64,000 bases of DNA, taken from contig JADDTR010000006.1 in the NCBI GenBank assembly GCA_015345905.1, forward strand, positions 432,692 to 496,691, read 5' to 3'. The position numbers and the translations under genes are program-made. This DNA is from Aotearoamyces nothofagi. Its lineage: Eukaryota > Ascomycota > Leotiomycetes > Leotiales > Tympanidaceae. Below, one piece after another: positions 11,669 through 22,260 of this stretch. Under the pieces are notes generated by a model. That model was not told the origin of the DNA and made no database searches. It saw only the letters and a program-made list of their open reading frames with translations. Position 1 is the stretch's first letter. Every line of letters starts with the position of its first letter.

Positions 11669-12084
11669 GGAAGCTTTTTAGCGATTGGCTGTCGTTGCTC
11701 TGTTAAAAAAGACGAACACGTGACCAAACACCAAAACTGCCACTCTCGCCAGGCTCTCCTCTGACCGAGTTATATTGCTTAGAGACAGGAATGACCAGAG
11801 AGGCGGTAAAGGTAGCTTTAATCCGACCCGGGTTTTGAGTTCGCCGGCGAGCCGAGGCGAGCCTCGAGTTTACTCGTGATTTGATACTGGCTTTTGGATC
11901 ACTGCCGACTACACTGCCGAATGCTCGGGATAGACCGTAGCATTAGAGTTATAGAGACGAGCTAGATCGTGCCGAGACTGCATGATAATTACCGTCAGGC
12001 CTGTCATACTGTAGCAGGTATGGGTTGATACGAGTACGTGGTGTCAAAAGGCCGAAGCTACATTTTCATGCCCTGCTATGGTAC

Positions 12085-12224
12085 TACAGTATCTCCCCCC
12101 TGAATAATCTTGTAAGCCAGGGTGGTTTTCAAGGTCATCGACGAGGGTATCAACTGGGGATCTTAACCAATTGCCGAATGGCACCAAGATCAACCGTCGG
12201 CGATCTAGGGGGAATAGTACTGTA
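12085..12224. mobile_element. Second, diverged member of the C-tract inverted-repeat family
   Basis: The left end reads TACAGTATCTCCCCCCTGAATAATC with only six C. The right end in reverse complement reads TACAGTACTATTCCCCCTAG. The interior shares phrases with the 11.35 kb element (AATAATCTTG, a G-rich block, GGGTA-CAAC, AACCA-TTGC-GAATGG in the same order). No coding capacity. Confidence 0.5.
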
Positions 12225-12362
12225 TAGAGGGAAAGAATTACCTACCCACCCTAACCAAATCGAAAGGACTTTAAATTATCATTGCAAAATTGAGTAGCCT
12301 TAGCTCCTCCTTTATCAGAGGTCGTCTTTAATGAATACCGAGAGCCAAAAAATAAAAGGTGC

Positions 12363-12367
12363 AAAAA
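12363..12367 (-). terminator. Pol III T-run after 5S rRNA
   Basis: Five T on the minus strand at the end of the 5S sequence, with a second T-rich cluster about 15-20 bases further on. Confidence 0.65.
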
Positions 12368-12485
12368 CATACAACAGCAGGTATTCGCTGGTGGTCACCC
12401 ACCCAACTACTAATCTGCCGATTTCAAGCTTATGTATGGCAGAGCGGACGGGATGCCCAGTTCTCTTGAATCTATGGTCGTATGT
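12367..12485 (-). rRNA. 5S ribosomal RNA
   Basis: The minus strand reads as a fungal 5S rRNA of about 119 bases. It starts ACATACGACCATAG, contains CATCCCGTCCGCTCTGCC and TTAGTAGTTGGGTGGGTGACC, and ends CAGCGAATACCTGCTGTTGTATGT. The terminal helix pairs ACATACGAC with GTTGTATGT (one G-U). Helix II pairs ATTCAAG with CTTGAAT-like sequence, and GCAG/CTGC closes another stem, so changes from the family sequence keep pairing. A T-run follows immediately (terminator) and TATATGA lies 24-30 bases upstream. The copy therefore looks intact. Dispersed 5S genes are known in filamentous ascomycetes. Confidence 0.93.
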
Positions 12486-12508
12486 AACATAGATCGGGTT
12501 ATTTGTCA

Positions 12509-12515
12509 TCATATA
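12509..12515 (-). promoter_or_regulatory. TATA-like element of the 5S rRNA gene
   Basis: TATATGA on the minus strand, 24-30 bases before the 5S start. An upstream TATA-like element at about this distance is known for filamentous-fungal 5S genes. Confidence 0.6.
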
Positions 12516-12590
12516 TTAATTATCCAATGATCTACCGATTTTAAGCCTTCGCCTAATATGTAAGAATCCTACTGCTACGTTTCACAAAGG

Positions 12591-12733
12591 TACAGTGGGT
12601 GGCCAGAAGTATTCGACCTGGTACGTGCCCGCCGAACCAATAGATCATGTAGACAATAAGACTGAATAATTTTATTGGTGATGAAAAGTGGGCCTGCACG
12701 TACCAGGTCGAATACTTCTGGCCACCCACTGTA
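12591..12733. mobile_element. MITE with 38-base perfect terminal inverted repeats (Tc1/mariner-like)
   Basis: The left arm 12591-12628 begins TACAGTGGGTGGCCAGAAG. The right arm 12696-12733 is its exact reverse complement for 38 bases. The spacer is only about 67 bases. Both ends sit at TA, consistent with the TA target duplication of the Tc1/mariner/pogo superfamily, and CAGT ends are typical of it. Perfect arms suggest a young insertion or recent exchange between copies. No transposase is present. Confidence 0.88.
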
Positions 12734-14080
12734 TTTTCACTAGGGCACCAGGCACTGGGGAAGCGTAGGTAAGAGTCTGAGTAGTAGTAGGTAAGGTAAT
12801 ACGAAGACTGATTCTTGAAGTGCCTCCAGAAGGGAAGCATTTCACTATTTACGTCATTATTCAGTGTTGCATAGGTGTTGCATCAACGTTTCACCGGCGC
12901 CTCGGGACCGAGACCACGTGACCTGATACCCTATCCTGGTGATTCGTATAGTCAGGACAGAGAATCGACCGACTTATCCTTCTTCGTACTTCCCGGGCGC
13001 TCATACCCATCTTCCTCAACTGCGCTTTTGAGAGCCGAAATCCAGGCCTCCTCTCTTGACTTTGGCGGTCTTCGCACGTCAGTCAGACATACTTGATTGA
13101 TTGAAGTAGTAGTTTCGACTATTATGGAGCGAAATAATTATATACCCCGCTGATTTCTATTACATGCCTCTGTGGGCCCCGTTGTGAAGTAAGGCGTCGT
13201 TGGTGGCCTCGTGAATAATGACGGCAACATGCTGGAGGCATCCTTCTACCGGGAATCACCGAGGTAGGCTCACTATTAGGCGTGGCACCGGAGTTTCACT
13301 CGTGCCTCGGAATCCGGTCCACGTAACCTATTCCCCTGACCTCTTTGCCTACCCGGCTTATATACCGTCAACACGAAAACTACCCTGATTGCAGATAGGT
13401 GTATAATAATCTGGCTGGCACGTGGCTGGCTGGCTGCTCCAGCGCTGAATGCCTCAGGCTTGGCGACTACGCAACAGGAATATCACTTTTCACTTAAGGA
13501 ACCACGTGCGTACACTACTCACCCGGATGGGACGCGTTAGGACTAGCTACCGGAACAACGCCGGCTAATAGCTCTAGTGGGCACCGACTCCACGGGGTCG
13601 AACTACGCCCCTTATTGGCCTTCGTGACCCAGTCGTGCTAGGCACCCCGGTCCGAGTCGTCTGGGGCAGTTGTGGGATGTTGGACGACTGTAGCTGACAC
13701 AGGCACGGCAGGCTCGTGACCCCGACTCGGATCTTGGCTTCGACTTGGATCTTGGCCTCGACTGACTACCTCGTTAACGAGCAATCGCTATGAGGGGCTA
13801 CGCCTTCCTTAAACATACTAACAGCATTAGCATTACCGCTGTGGCTGCACATTCCTTATACATCCGTGCTGTCACCGGCATGCGACCGGGAGCAATTTGG
13901 GCTGTTGACTGAGGTAGCTTTAGACCCCCCAGACATGATAAAGCAAATGCGAGGATATATATATATGTATTTCCACAAGATTCATGAGACAGCCTTCAAA
14001 AACAGTACAATGGCCTAGGCTATAGTACCCAATCAGACATCTGAAGACATTTGAAGCAACACAGCTTTCCGTTTCCGACC

Positions 14081-15568
14081 ATGGCCGACCAACATAAACT
14101 TCGATTTTGCAAGACAAAGCCTCGAGTTTTCATCGTCTCGGATATCTCCAACGAGCCTGACGATGCAGAGTCACTGGTCCGTTATTTACTTTACTCGAAT
14201 GAGTTTGATACGCGGGGTCTGGTCGCATGCACGTCGACCTGGATGAGAACTGCGGTGCACCCAGAAGATATGGAAACCATCATCACAGCGTACGGACATG
14301 TGGTGGATAATCTCAATGCTCACGTACATCCCGAGAACCAGTATCCACCCGCCGAGTATTTTCTTTCCATTCTTAAGACGGGTCCCACTCTCTATGGTAA
14401 AGAGGCCTTAAAGGATGGCGTACCGTTAAGCGACGGCGCAGCTTTGCTGATAGAGAGTGTGGATGAGTCGGAAGATCCTTTATGGGTGCTGTCCTGGGGA
14501 GGCATAAACGTGCTTGCTCAAGCCCTTCAACACGTACAACGAGAAAGATCCGTATCCGAGTTTACTCGCTTTCGCTCCAAGTTACGCGTGTATACAATTT
14601 CCGACCAAGATGACACGGGAATCTGGGTTCGAGTCAACTTCCCTGACATCTTCTATATTTGCTCTGTACATGGGTGGGGCGAGTATGTCAATGCCACCTG
14701 GGTTGCCATCTCCGGAGACTTACTCATGGATATTGATCGAGGAGGTCCTGATCAAACGAAGATTACCAAGGAGTGGTTGGGAGAGCATATTCAGCTTGGT
14801 CCCTTGGGCCGAGCGTATCCAAATTACGCCTTTCTTATGGAGGGCGACACACCGACATTCTTGTACCTGATACAAAACGGCCTTGGGTCCCCTGAGCACC
14901 CAGAATGGGGTAGCTGGGGCGGAAGATATTCGCTTGTAGATCTGGGCGGCACAGCAAATCATTACGGCGATGTAAAAGACGAGGTTATTGGCAAAAATGG
15001 CGAGACCTACAACAGTAATTTTGCCACGATATGGCGATGGCGTGATCAGTACCAGGATAGCTTCGCTGCACGGATGCAATGGACGTTGACAAACGACAGA
15101 AGCAAGGCGAATCATGCGCCGCTGGTGATTGTAAACGACAGTTCATCTGGCCCAGAACCACTAATGTTCGAGGCCGAGGCAGGGACAGAGATCACTCTTG
15201 ACGCGTCACAGAGTTACGACCCAGATGGCGGTGATCTGAACTTCAGATGGTTTCAGTACAAGGAACCGACATCTTCGCAGTCACTAATCCACTGGATAGT
15301 ACCGGATGTCGAGCTCCAGCCTGTCGACGGAGAAAGGAAGATCGTAAAGGTAAAGTTGCCATCGCCCGAGCAATGCGCCGTCAACATTGTCACAGGAAAG
15401 GCGCTGGAGAAAGGCATGGTGCTTCATTTCATTCTGGAGGTGAGCGACAACGGATCTCCAAAGCTGACAACATACAAGCGCGTGGTCTTGCAGACTACCA
15501 ACCGAAATCTTGTCGGTGGCCGGGAAAAGGCATTTGAAACTGTCACCGCCGCTCTTGGAAAGGACTAG
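14081..15568 (+). CDS. DUF1593 / Sde182-type nucleoside hydrolase-like protein
   Basis: Single exon, 495 residues. The start ATG at 14081 was chosen over an upstream TTG. The N-terminal two thirds matches the DUF1593 (Sde182 nucleoside hydrolase-like) domain: VFIVSDISNEPDDAESLVRYLLYSNEFDTRGLVACTS near residues 15-50, LWVLSWGGINVLAQAL near 140, and YTISDQDDTGIW and NYAFLMEGDTP later. The Asp-rich start resembles the metal-binding region of nucleoside hydrolases. The last 130 residues form an Ig-like C-terminal domain (TLDASQSYDPDGGDLNFRWFQY). Founding bacterial proteins were linked to cellulose binding; the substrate here is unknown. There is no signal peptide, so it is either intracellular or the start is mis-set. 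Confidence 0.88.
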   Translation: MADQHKLRFCKTKPRVFIVSDISNEPDDAESLVRYLLYSNEFDTRGLVACTSTWMRTAVHPEDMETIITAYGHVVDNLNAHVHPENQYPPAEYFLSILKTGPTLYGKEALKDGVPLSDGAALLIESVDESEDPLWVLSWGGINVLAQALQHVQRERSVSEFTRFRSKLRVYTISDQDDTGIWVRVNFPDIFYICSVHGWGEYVNATWVAISGDLLMDIDRGGPDQTKITKEWLGEHIQLGPLGRAYPNYAFLMEGDTPTFLYLIQNGLGSPEHPEWGSWGGRYSLVDLGGTANHYGDVKDEVIGKNGETYNSNFATIWRWRDQYQDSFAARMQWTLTNDRSKANHAPLVIVNDSSSGPEPLMFEAEAGTEITLDASQSYDPDGGDLNFRWFQYKEPTSSQSLIHWIVPDVELQPVDGERKIVKVKLPSPEQCAVNIVTGKALEKGMVLHFILEVSDNGSPKLTTYKRVVLQTTNRNLVGGREKAFETVTAALGKD

Positions 15569-16210
15569 GTGGTTAAGAAAGCAAAAAGAAATTGTATTTA
15601 TCACCAATATCGGGAGACGATTCTCCCTTATTGGTCTCCCTATCAAAGAGCCTTCGTTATAGTCTTTCTCTAGTGATAGAGTAGTGAATTAAGTTACTAG
15701 ATATACTTAGATCCGAATCTAGAGCTTAGCAGAGTTCTACTCCCTTAACCCCCGATAGACTGTCCGTTGAATATTTGTGTATACTCAGGTAGCCAGAGAT
15801 ATCTGCTATAGGTTTCAAGCGCTCGAGTGCACGTTAGCTACCTCAGCTCCTTCTAGTAACTCACAAAGACCATATAAGATACGAACCAGGCACAAACATC
15901 TCTTCCGCACTCAATATACCAATTTCTTCCCCAACCCAAAAAAGAAAACCGAATCACCTAGACGGGATTAGTGAGAAGGATGGGTTGCGACTCATTGAAT
16001 CTTAAATGGGTAGAGGGCAACGAGAACGGGAATCCCTCGGTAAAGACACTGGGTGAATTGGCTGCTATGTTATGTTGCATGTGTAAAGCAATCTTCGCAA
16101 TATATTATGGAAGATTATATAACATATATATAACATAGGCATGTACCGAAGGGTACACCAGTACACCGTAGATAATCTTCAACTTCAGCGTGTTTGTCCA
16201 GTCATACCTC
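15569..16210. other. Spacer between convergent genes
   Basis: About 640 bases, moderately AT-rich, with short self-similar AT runs near 16.1 kb. No gene supported. Confidence 0.45.
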
Positions 16211-18142
16211 TTATTCGACATTTTTCCCTTTCATGGTCTCTTTGGCAATCTCACCTATAATCTGGGCTTCGGGCTTGTATGAGGCGAACTTTCTGGCGGG
16301 AACTCCCTTGGCGAACATCTCATCCAGCTCCTCGTAGGTACGGCCAGCGGTCTCGGGCTGGCAGAACCAGAGGTAAACCATGCACAAGAAGCTAGGGCCG
16401 GCGAAGATGAAAGCGATCTTGCCGCCAAGGTTGCCCTCGTCCGGGTTGAAGATGTAAGGGAGTACGAATTGCCACATGACGTTGATGGCGTTCTGGATGG
16501 AGAGGCCTATGGCAATCGTCTTGATACGCAGACGAGACGTCGGGGTTTCAGTGAGAATGGAGAACGCCGTCGACCCAATCGATACGTTATACATCCAGCT
16601 GTAAATCAACATCATAGCCACGGTGGCTTTGATCTCGGGTGGAGACCCGCCCGCCGCTAACCCGCCTTCACAGAAGAGAACCACCACCAGTATGATCATG
16701 CCGTAGAATGTTAAATTACGCCTTCCCACGCGGTCAACCATGACCGCCGCCATTAGGTTCCCCACAATGGAAAGAACAGGCTGGACGACCTGGATTCGGA
16801 AGCTCATCTGGGTCGAATATCCCGCTAGCTCGCAATAGTAGGTAAAATACCCCGAGACAAACGTAATACCTGTAAGGACTTGGATAACTAGGGGCCCAAT
16901 ACTAATCATCGTGCGGCGCAAGTTCGATTTTCGGAAGCATTCGAGGTACGTGACCCCACTCGTCTCATGCTTGATATTCTCGAGCGTCAAGTCGATAATC
17001 GCCAACCTCTTTCTCCCCTCTTCGCCGCTGTGGCCAAGCTTCTCGAGGTTCTTGAGTGCCTGCTCATGACGCCCTTTAGATACCAACCACCATGGAGACC
17101 TGGCAGTCACCAAAAGTCAGCCATCACTTCACACTTAGAACCAAAATGTTTGGAACAGTAGTCACGGAAATAACTTACTCAGGCATGAACGGGACCAAAA
17201 TCGTCGAAATGGCCGCGAAGCCATATTGACAGCAAAATACCGTGCGGTAGGCCCAGCGAGAGTCGACAGTTCCAGTGTAATTGATAATTATGAATGCGAC
17301 TAGAGGGCCAAGACCAAATGCGACTCCGATACCAACAGTGAAGATTCCTCTCCAAGCAAGCGGGCTGACCTACGATACTAGTTAGCAGGAGGAGCAGAGC
17401 TGAGAAAACATTGTAATAGTATACCTCTCCAATGTAGGTCGTCATGACTGCCTGGATAGTTCCAACCGCGAAACCATTCAAGAATTTGCCACCGAAGAAA
17501 ACCGGATTTGTAGTCGCAGTGAATTCTACACTGATTGCTGCGAATGAGAGTGCTAGTGCAAGAATCAAGGTGAGCTTGCGACCAATTTTGTCGGCGATTA
17601 CTGCGGCACCAAGCACACCACCTACGGCACTGTCGAGACGTCAGTAATGGCTTCATGTCTCTTATTTCATACGCGTTTCCGTCTAGCGGCCGAAAGGCAA
17701 AGAGCGAGAGGTTTTGGGAGACTTACGATGCAATTGGGGCGGCATTGAAGGCCGACTGCCATTTCGCGGGGAGAACATATGCTCCGTCATAGTAGTATCC
17801 AAAATCCTTTCGAAATTGGGGTATACCAAGGACTGAGCCTGCGGCTTGCGATTCGAAACCAACTAGGATGATGGCCCAGCAGGCGTAGACACACCAGGCA
17901 CATGCCCAAGGGTATCTTTTGAGGGACTCATACACACCAAAGTCGTGGTCCTCTTGGTTGGCAAGAGCGCCCAGGTGCTCATCAAGTTTATCCTCGATGT
18001 AATGGAACTTGGGGTCATCTTCGGTTTTAGTGATGTTTGTCAGCTCTGTGCCGAGAGCTACGTCCTCGAGACCAGAGACGTTCGAAGTCTGTACTCTGTC
18101 GGGAACTGGTGCGGCACCGGAGACATTAGAAGTCTGCTCCAT
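16211..18142 (-). CDS. MFS sugar transporter (alpha-glucoside/hexose:H+ symporter type)
   Basis: Plasma-membrane sugar porter of the major facilitator superfamily. Exons are 18142-17727, 17629-17425, 17369-17179 and 17099-16211, giving 566 residues; introns are 97, 55 and 79 bases. Motifs are clear: ADKIGRKLTL between helices 2 and 3, VDRVGRRNL in the second half, and PETAGRTYEELDEMF after helix 12 (family PETKGRTLEELD). The cytoplasmic N-terminus is about 90 residues, and about a dozen hydrophobic segments are seen. The overall resemblance is to fungal maltose/alpha-glucoside permeases, but the sugar cannot be read from sequence. The ATG at 18142 is preferred over an in-frame TTG upstream. 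Confidence 0.92.
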
Positions 18143-18592
18143 GGCCTTTGATGAAGCTAGCAAGCTATATCAAGAGAAAGTTGCATCCGTCTTACAAAGT
18201 ACGACGAGGATTGTTTTTCATGTTGCTGCATGCTCATGCGAGGTACAGCTATAGTTATATAACAACCTCCCTCTCCTCCCTATGCCCCATGTGGCATAAC
18301 GAACTAGCGGGGCTTGACGAAGAGGGCTGGCTTGCTAAAGAATTTGTGGAGTTGAGAGCGGTGCTTCGCCCTTCTGTATTGAGAGAGAGCCACAGGGGTG
18401 TGCTCGAGATCTGGGGGATGGGAACGGCCATCTGGGAGCCAGGGGAGTCGAAGAGTCGCTCGCTGATGCTCGGGGGGCCTTCAAGGATGGGCAGAGCGAG
18501 TTTCGTGACTGTGTGATCAGGGACAATTCCGGCAGCATGCCTTAGGCCGCCGGGGGTAGGGGGTGGTGGGGGGAGCTAGCTCGCGAAGGCGG

Positions 18593-19350
18593 CCTGGGGC
18601 ATCCTGGGGCGCCCGGATTTCGCTTAGGCATGCAGTGGACCGTTCGACGCGCACGCCAAGGCCCGCCACCCTCCTGTTCCTACAGTACCTCCCCACGGCG
18701 CCACGCTGCCTCATCACGCGGTTCCCAGGATCCATGGCTCGCCGCACACCAGGCACGGACTGGCGAATGAAACGCGAGGAATGCCGCAACGCCCCATATT
18801 CCACCAGCCGTAATATAATGGCAGATAGGCGTCTCTTCATTCTCTGAAAATCGAGAGCCTTCAATGGGACAGAAGGCGTGCAGTTTGGGTATGCCGTGGA
18901 TTCGCGGCAACCGCGTGCGTATCTTCCCAGGATGGAGAGTCTTGCGATTGCCAGCGAAAATATCAGCACGCAGTACCCCGGGCAAGAGCTAGCCCGCCTG
19001 GGCCTGGGGCGGCCTAAGGCGCCCGGATTTCGCTGAGGAAGGAAGTGGACTGTCCCGCATGGCCTTATGGCCTCGTCGCACTTGTCTTTCGACGAGAGAC
19101 AGAGAGAGGCGGACAGAAGGAGAGAGAGAGGCATTAACGCGCTCTTTTTTTCCTAAGAAAGGTAGTTGGAAAGAATCCCAGTACGGCATACGGATAAGAG
19201 ACCTGTACGGATAAACGTCGGACGAGGCATCCGGATAAGAGATGCGGGTGAAGTGTGCGGATGAAGTGCACCTCAGGCGGACCTGTCTAGCCTGCGCGGC
19301 CTAAGGTCTGGGCGGCCTGGGGCAGCGTGGGGCACCTAGGTTTATGGCTT
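18593..19350. repeat. Three dispersed copies of a GC-rich module
   Basis: Modules of the form CCTGGGGC-n-CCTGGGGC then GCCCGGATTTCGCT occur at about 18593-18640 and 19000-19055. A weaker third copy lies at about 19310-19350 (CCTGGGGC, GTGGGGCACC). The first two continue similarly with AGTGGAC-GT. Probably duplicated remnants of one larger repeat. Confidence 0.6.
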
Positions 19351-19948
19351 GTAGGCTTGTATTCCACTGCAATTGAATACGGAATACGAGCGCACCTCCG
19401 GAGTTCTACCGGAGGCTGAAAAGGCGACAGGGGACGGGAACAGGCTACAAGGCGGCAGGCGGCCAAGCGGCAGGTGACAGGCGAAGACAGAGGCTCGTGG
19501 CTTGTGACAGTGGCACAACTTCCTTCACCTGCGGTCTGTTGCGAGCCCCCCTTACGTCGTTCCAAACCCATTCTCTGGCCCTTTCAACCGCCTTTCCAGG
19601 ACATACACAGAGTGGCAGCATCTATACAGGTATTTCTGAAAGCGTGCCCAAAAATGATGCGAGGTGGTTCGGTAAAATATCAGCTATGGGATACTACGGG
19701 ATAACCCCCCGCCGACTCCCTCAGCCTATCTCGCTATCCTCGTCCTTGTCCTTGTCCGTGGAATTCTCTGACTCCTACGAGTAACTGTCGTCGTGATCTA
19801 AACCTTCTACCGTTCCGTTGCCCTCTACTATATTAGGAATGATCTATAGATCCTTCTGAACCGGTCCAGCTTGTCTATATTGGACATTGCAAGTCGTAGA
19901 TCTAATATGTCAGGATGTCCAGTATTACATCAACCCAGACTAATATAC

Positions 19949-20146
19949 TTTCGACATCAAATCCCACTTGAGCAGGGAACATTTTAAGACTCATCAAGCA
20001 AATCTCTAACTGAATCGATATAGGTAAGTAAGAGGCGTCCCTTATATATACCTTCGAAACCAAATCCTTCTTAAGTAGACAATATCTTAAAGATTTATCA
20101 AGCAATCTCTAACTGAATCTATACAGCTATATAAGAGGCACCCCTT
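19949..20146. repeat. Direct tandem duplication (period about 104) with RIP-like differences
   Basis: Two adjacent copies, about 19949-20043 and 20053-20146. Both carry TTCGA-A-CAAATC near the start and AATCTCTAACTGAATC then AAGAGGC-CCCTT at the end. Many differences are C to T or G to A in the second copy. Confidence 0.7.
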
Positions 20147-22260
20147 TCTCTCCCATTGCCGCTTCTCGTTACAGAGGTTATTCTATTCGAAGAGGGCGTC
20201 TCTATAATCGAGAGTGGATCTGAGAACTCCTTTACCCTTAGTATTTGATTCTTAATCTATAGGCAATATACGATAGTAATAGATATAAGGGGGCCATCAA
20301 CTTTGGATATAGCTATCTAATGATCGACAATCCATTTTTGAATCGATATTACTAAATGAGTCATCTGGAATAACTGCTTCTCTGTTATTGGATCACCGAT
20401 TGTATTGCTGATGAGTTATCTTCTACTGTTAAAAGAAGCGATTTATAACTATGTTCCTATACACTTCTTCATATTTTCTAATTATACCTACAGTGTTTTA
20501 GACAGCTGTTATCATTCTACTGTTGCCAGTTTAAAAGCCAACGTCTTATTATAAACCTCGTTTGGAGTAATTGACAACACCTGAGCTTGAGCAGAGCTGG
20601 AAACTGGAGAGACTAGCTTCCTCAGCTCTAATCTAGAGGCTGTAGAAAGGCGTATCAAATATCATATCTTGAAATAAATTCAGGTAGTAGGTAACTCTGA
20701 GATCCGATGTCGTCGTTCATCTATATCAATTGATTGGAATAGCAGAGCTGCATTGAAGGCGAATATAATTTCTGCTGACCCTTTAATTCATCTGGTTGTC
20801 AATAGTCCTTGTATACAGTGTAATACTGTACTAGGGACCTGCTGGACGAAGATACTGAAGTAGCTGTCTAAAAAAAACTAGCTAGCTTATATAACTCTCT
20901 TGATAATATATACCTTTGACTTACTCAAGGAAGTAATCGACTAGGAAATTTAGCGATAGACAGTATTTGCTACCCAATTCGATCGACAATCAATGCTACT
21001 CTCTGAGAGTATACTATCAGAGAAGGTCTAGAAGGTTATTATTATTATATAAGAAGCTTATAAATCGTATAAATTCAGTAACTTTAAATATATTTAAGGA
21101 TTATGACCCAACTCTTATATATAATGACAATTATAGATGCTAATATAGTTACTCATTAAAGAAATTAATAATTATTATTTAGAACTTAGTAAAGTTTTGA
21201 AAATCCTATCTGATCGAATATATAAACAAAAATATAATTATTTATATAATAGCCTAGCTCTCTTAAATCTATAACTTAATCTTATACAACATTAATCTAT
21301 ATTAATTATCCTTAAGACCCTATACACAGGCTCGAATTTCTTGGTACTGTAGTCGTGCATATCCAGAGGACCAGTAGGAGTTTTCCGAGTCTTGTCTACC
21401 GACCGTGGTTCTTGCCAGCGCCCACTCCTCGACGCTGGCTGCCAGATCGGCTTCTAGTGCTTATCCAAAACCGACTTCTGGAAGATTTACTAGGAGCTCG
21501 AATCTGCCTTCCAAAGCGATTTTTTGGTTGAATTGCAATGCTACTTATTCCCTAGAGCAGTTTTAGAATAAGGCTTGGTTGGGCGGCATCTATGTGGTAG
21601 CCTCCGCAAACGCGCAGCGGGATGATCAAAAATTGAACCACTACTGAGGAAAACTTTCGCAAACAACGCCCTATAAAAACACCTCAAACTTATCAGGATT
21701 TAGCTGTATAAAAATTAGAAGCAGTTTTATATGACCTCCATGTTTTATTAGTCATCTTCCTATTTTAGTTGAGATGTAAAGTGTTAACATTTAGCACGTG
21801 ACCTCCGGGTAGCACTAGTGGGAGCATAAGGACAGCGCATAATTCATAGACTTTTACATAGCTAGACAATAATACACTCTATTTCGCAACATAAAGGTTG
21901 TAAGAAAGTATATATTAAAGCGTGCCACCTTTTTTGTCACCCGCCTGGCTACCTTCTGTACTAATTGGCTGTAGTACATGCGGCCGCTTCCGCCGCCAGC
22001 TAAAGTAGGGCAGCAGATTTCGCTACGCGAGATCGGACGATGACTCTCCTTCATAGCGGGGTGACTCCAGTCTCCCTTCTCTCCTTGTCAAGGTGCGTTG
22101 CCAATTGCCATTCTCCCTCAGATTGAGTACAATTAGTTTCTAACAGATCGCAGGCATACTTGTCTACAACTCCTAACCGACTGTGGCTTTTTCTCTAAGC
22201 ATTTGCTATTGATTTTTGGCCCAGGCGCATTGCAAACAACCACCCCACTTCCAATTCAAG

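Larger units (their letters stand above)
10768..14080. other. Gene-poor block with mobile-element remnants and a 5S rRNA gene
   Basis: About 3.3 kb without a supported protein gene. It holds three short inverted-repeat elements (near 11.35-11.67, 12.09-12.22 and 12.59-12.73 kb), a 5S rRNA gene (12.37-12.49 kb), and diverged direct repeats near 12.88 and 13.28 kb. The 10.85-11.3 kb part is AT-rich; 13.2-13.8 kb is GC-rich and frame-poor, with repeated phrases such as 'cgactcggatcttggc'. Confidence 0.6.
18143..22260. other. Gene desert: repeated GC-rich modules, then AT-rich RIP-like DNA
   Basis: About 4.1 kb without a supported gene. The part from 18.25 to 19.55 kb is GC-rich and contains repeated CCTGGGGC / GCCCGGATTTCGCT modules. 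The part from 19.8 to 21.35 kb is strongly AT-rich and riddled with stops in all frames. The last 0.4 kb should hold the promoter of the adenylosuccinate synthetase gene. Confidence 0.6.

Noticed and set aside
13580-13615. tRNA-like T-arm (GGGGTCGAAC...CGCCCC)
   Set aside because: No matching A-box, anticodon stem or acceptor stem could be found around it.
10768-14080. Secondary-metabolite cluster around the GGPP synthase
   Set aside because: No terpene cyclase, P450 or polyketide synthase gene nearby; neighbours are Cdc14 and a repeat block.
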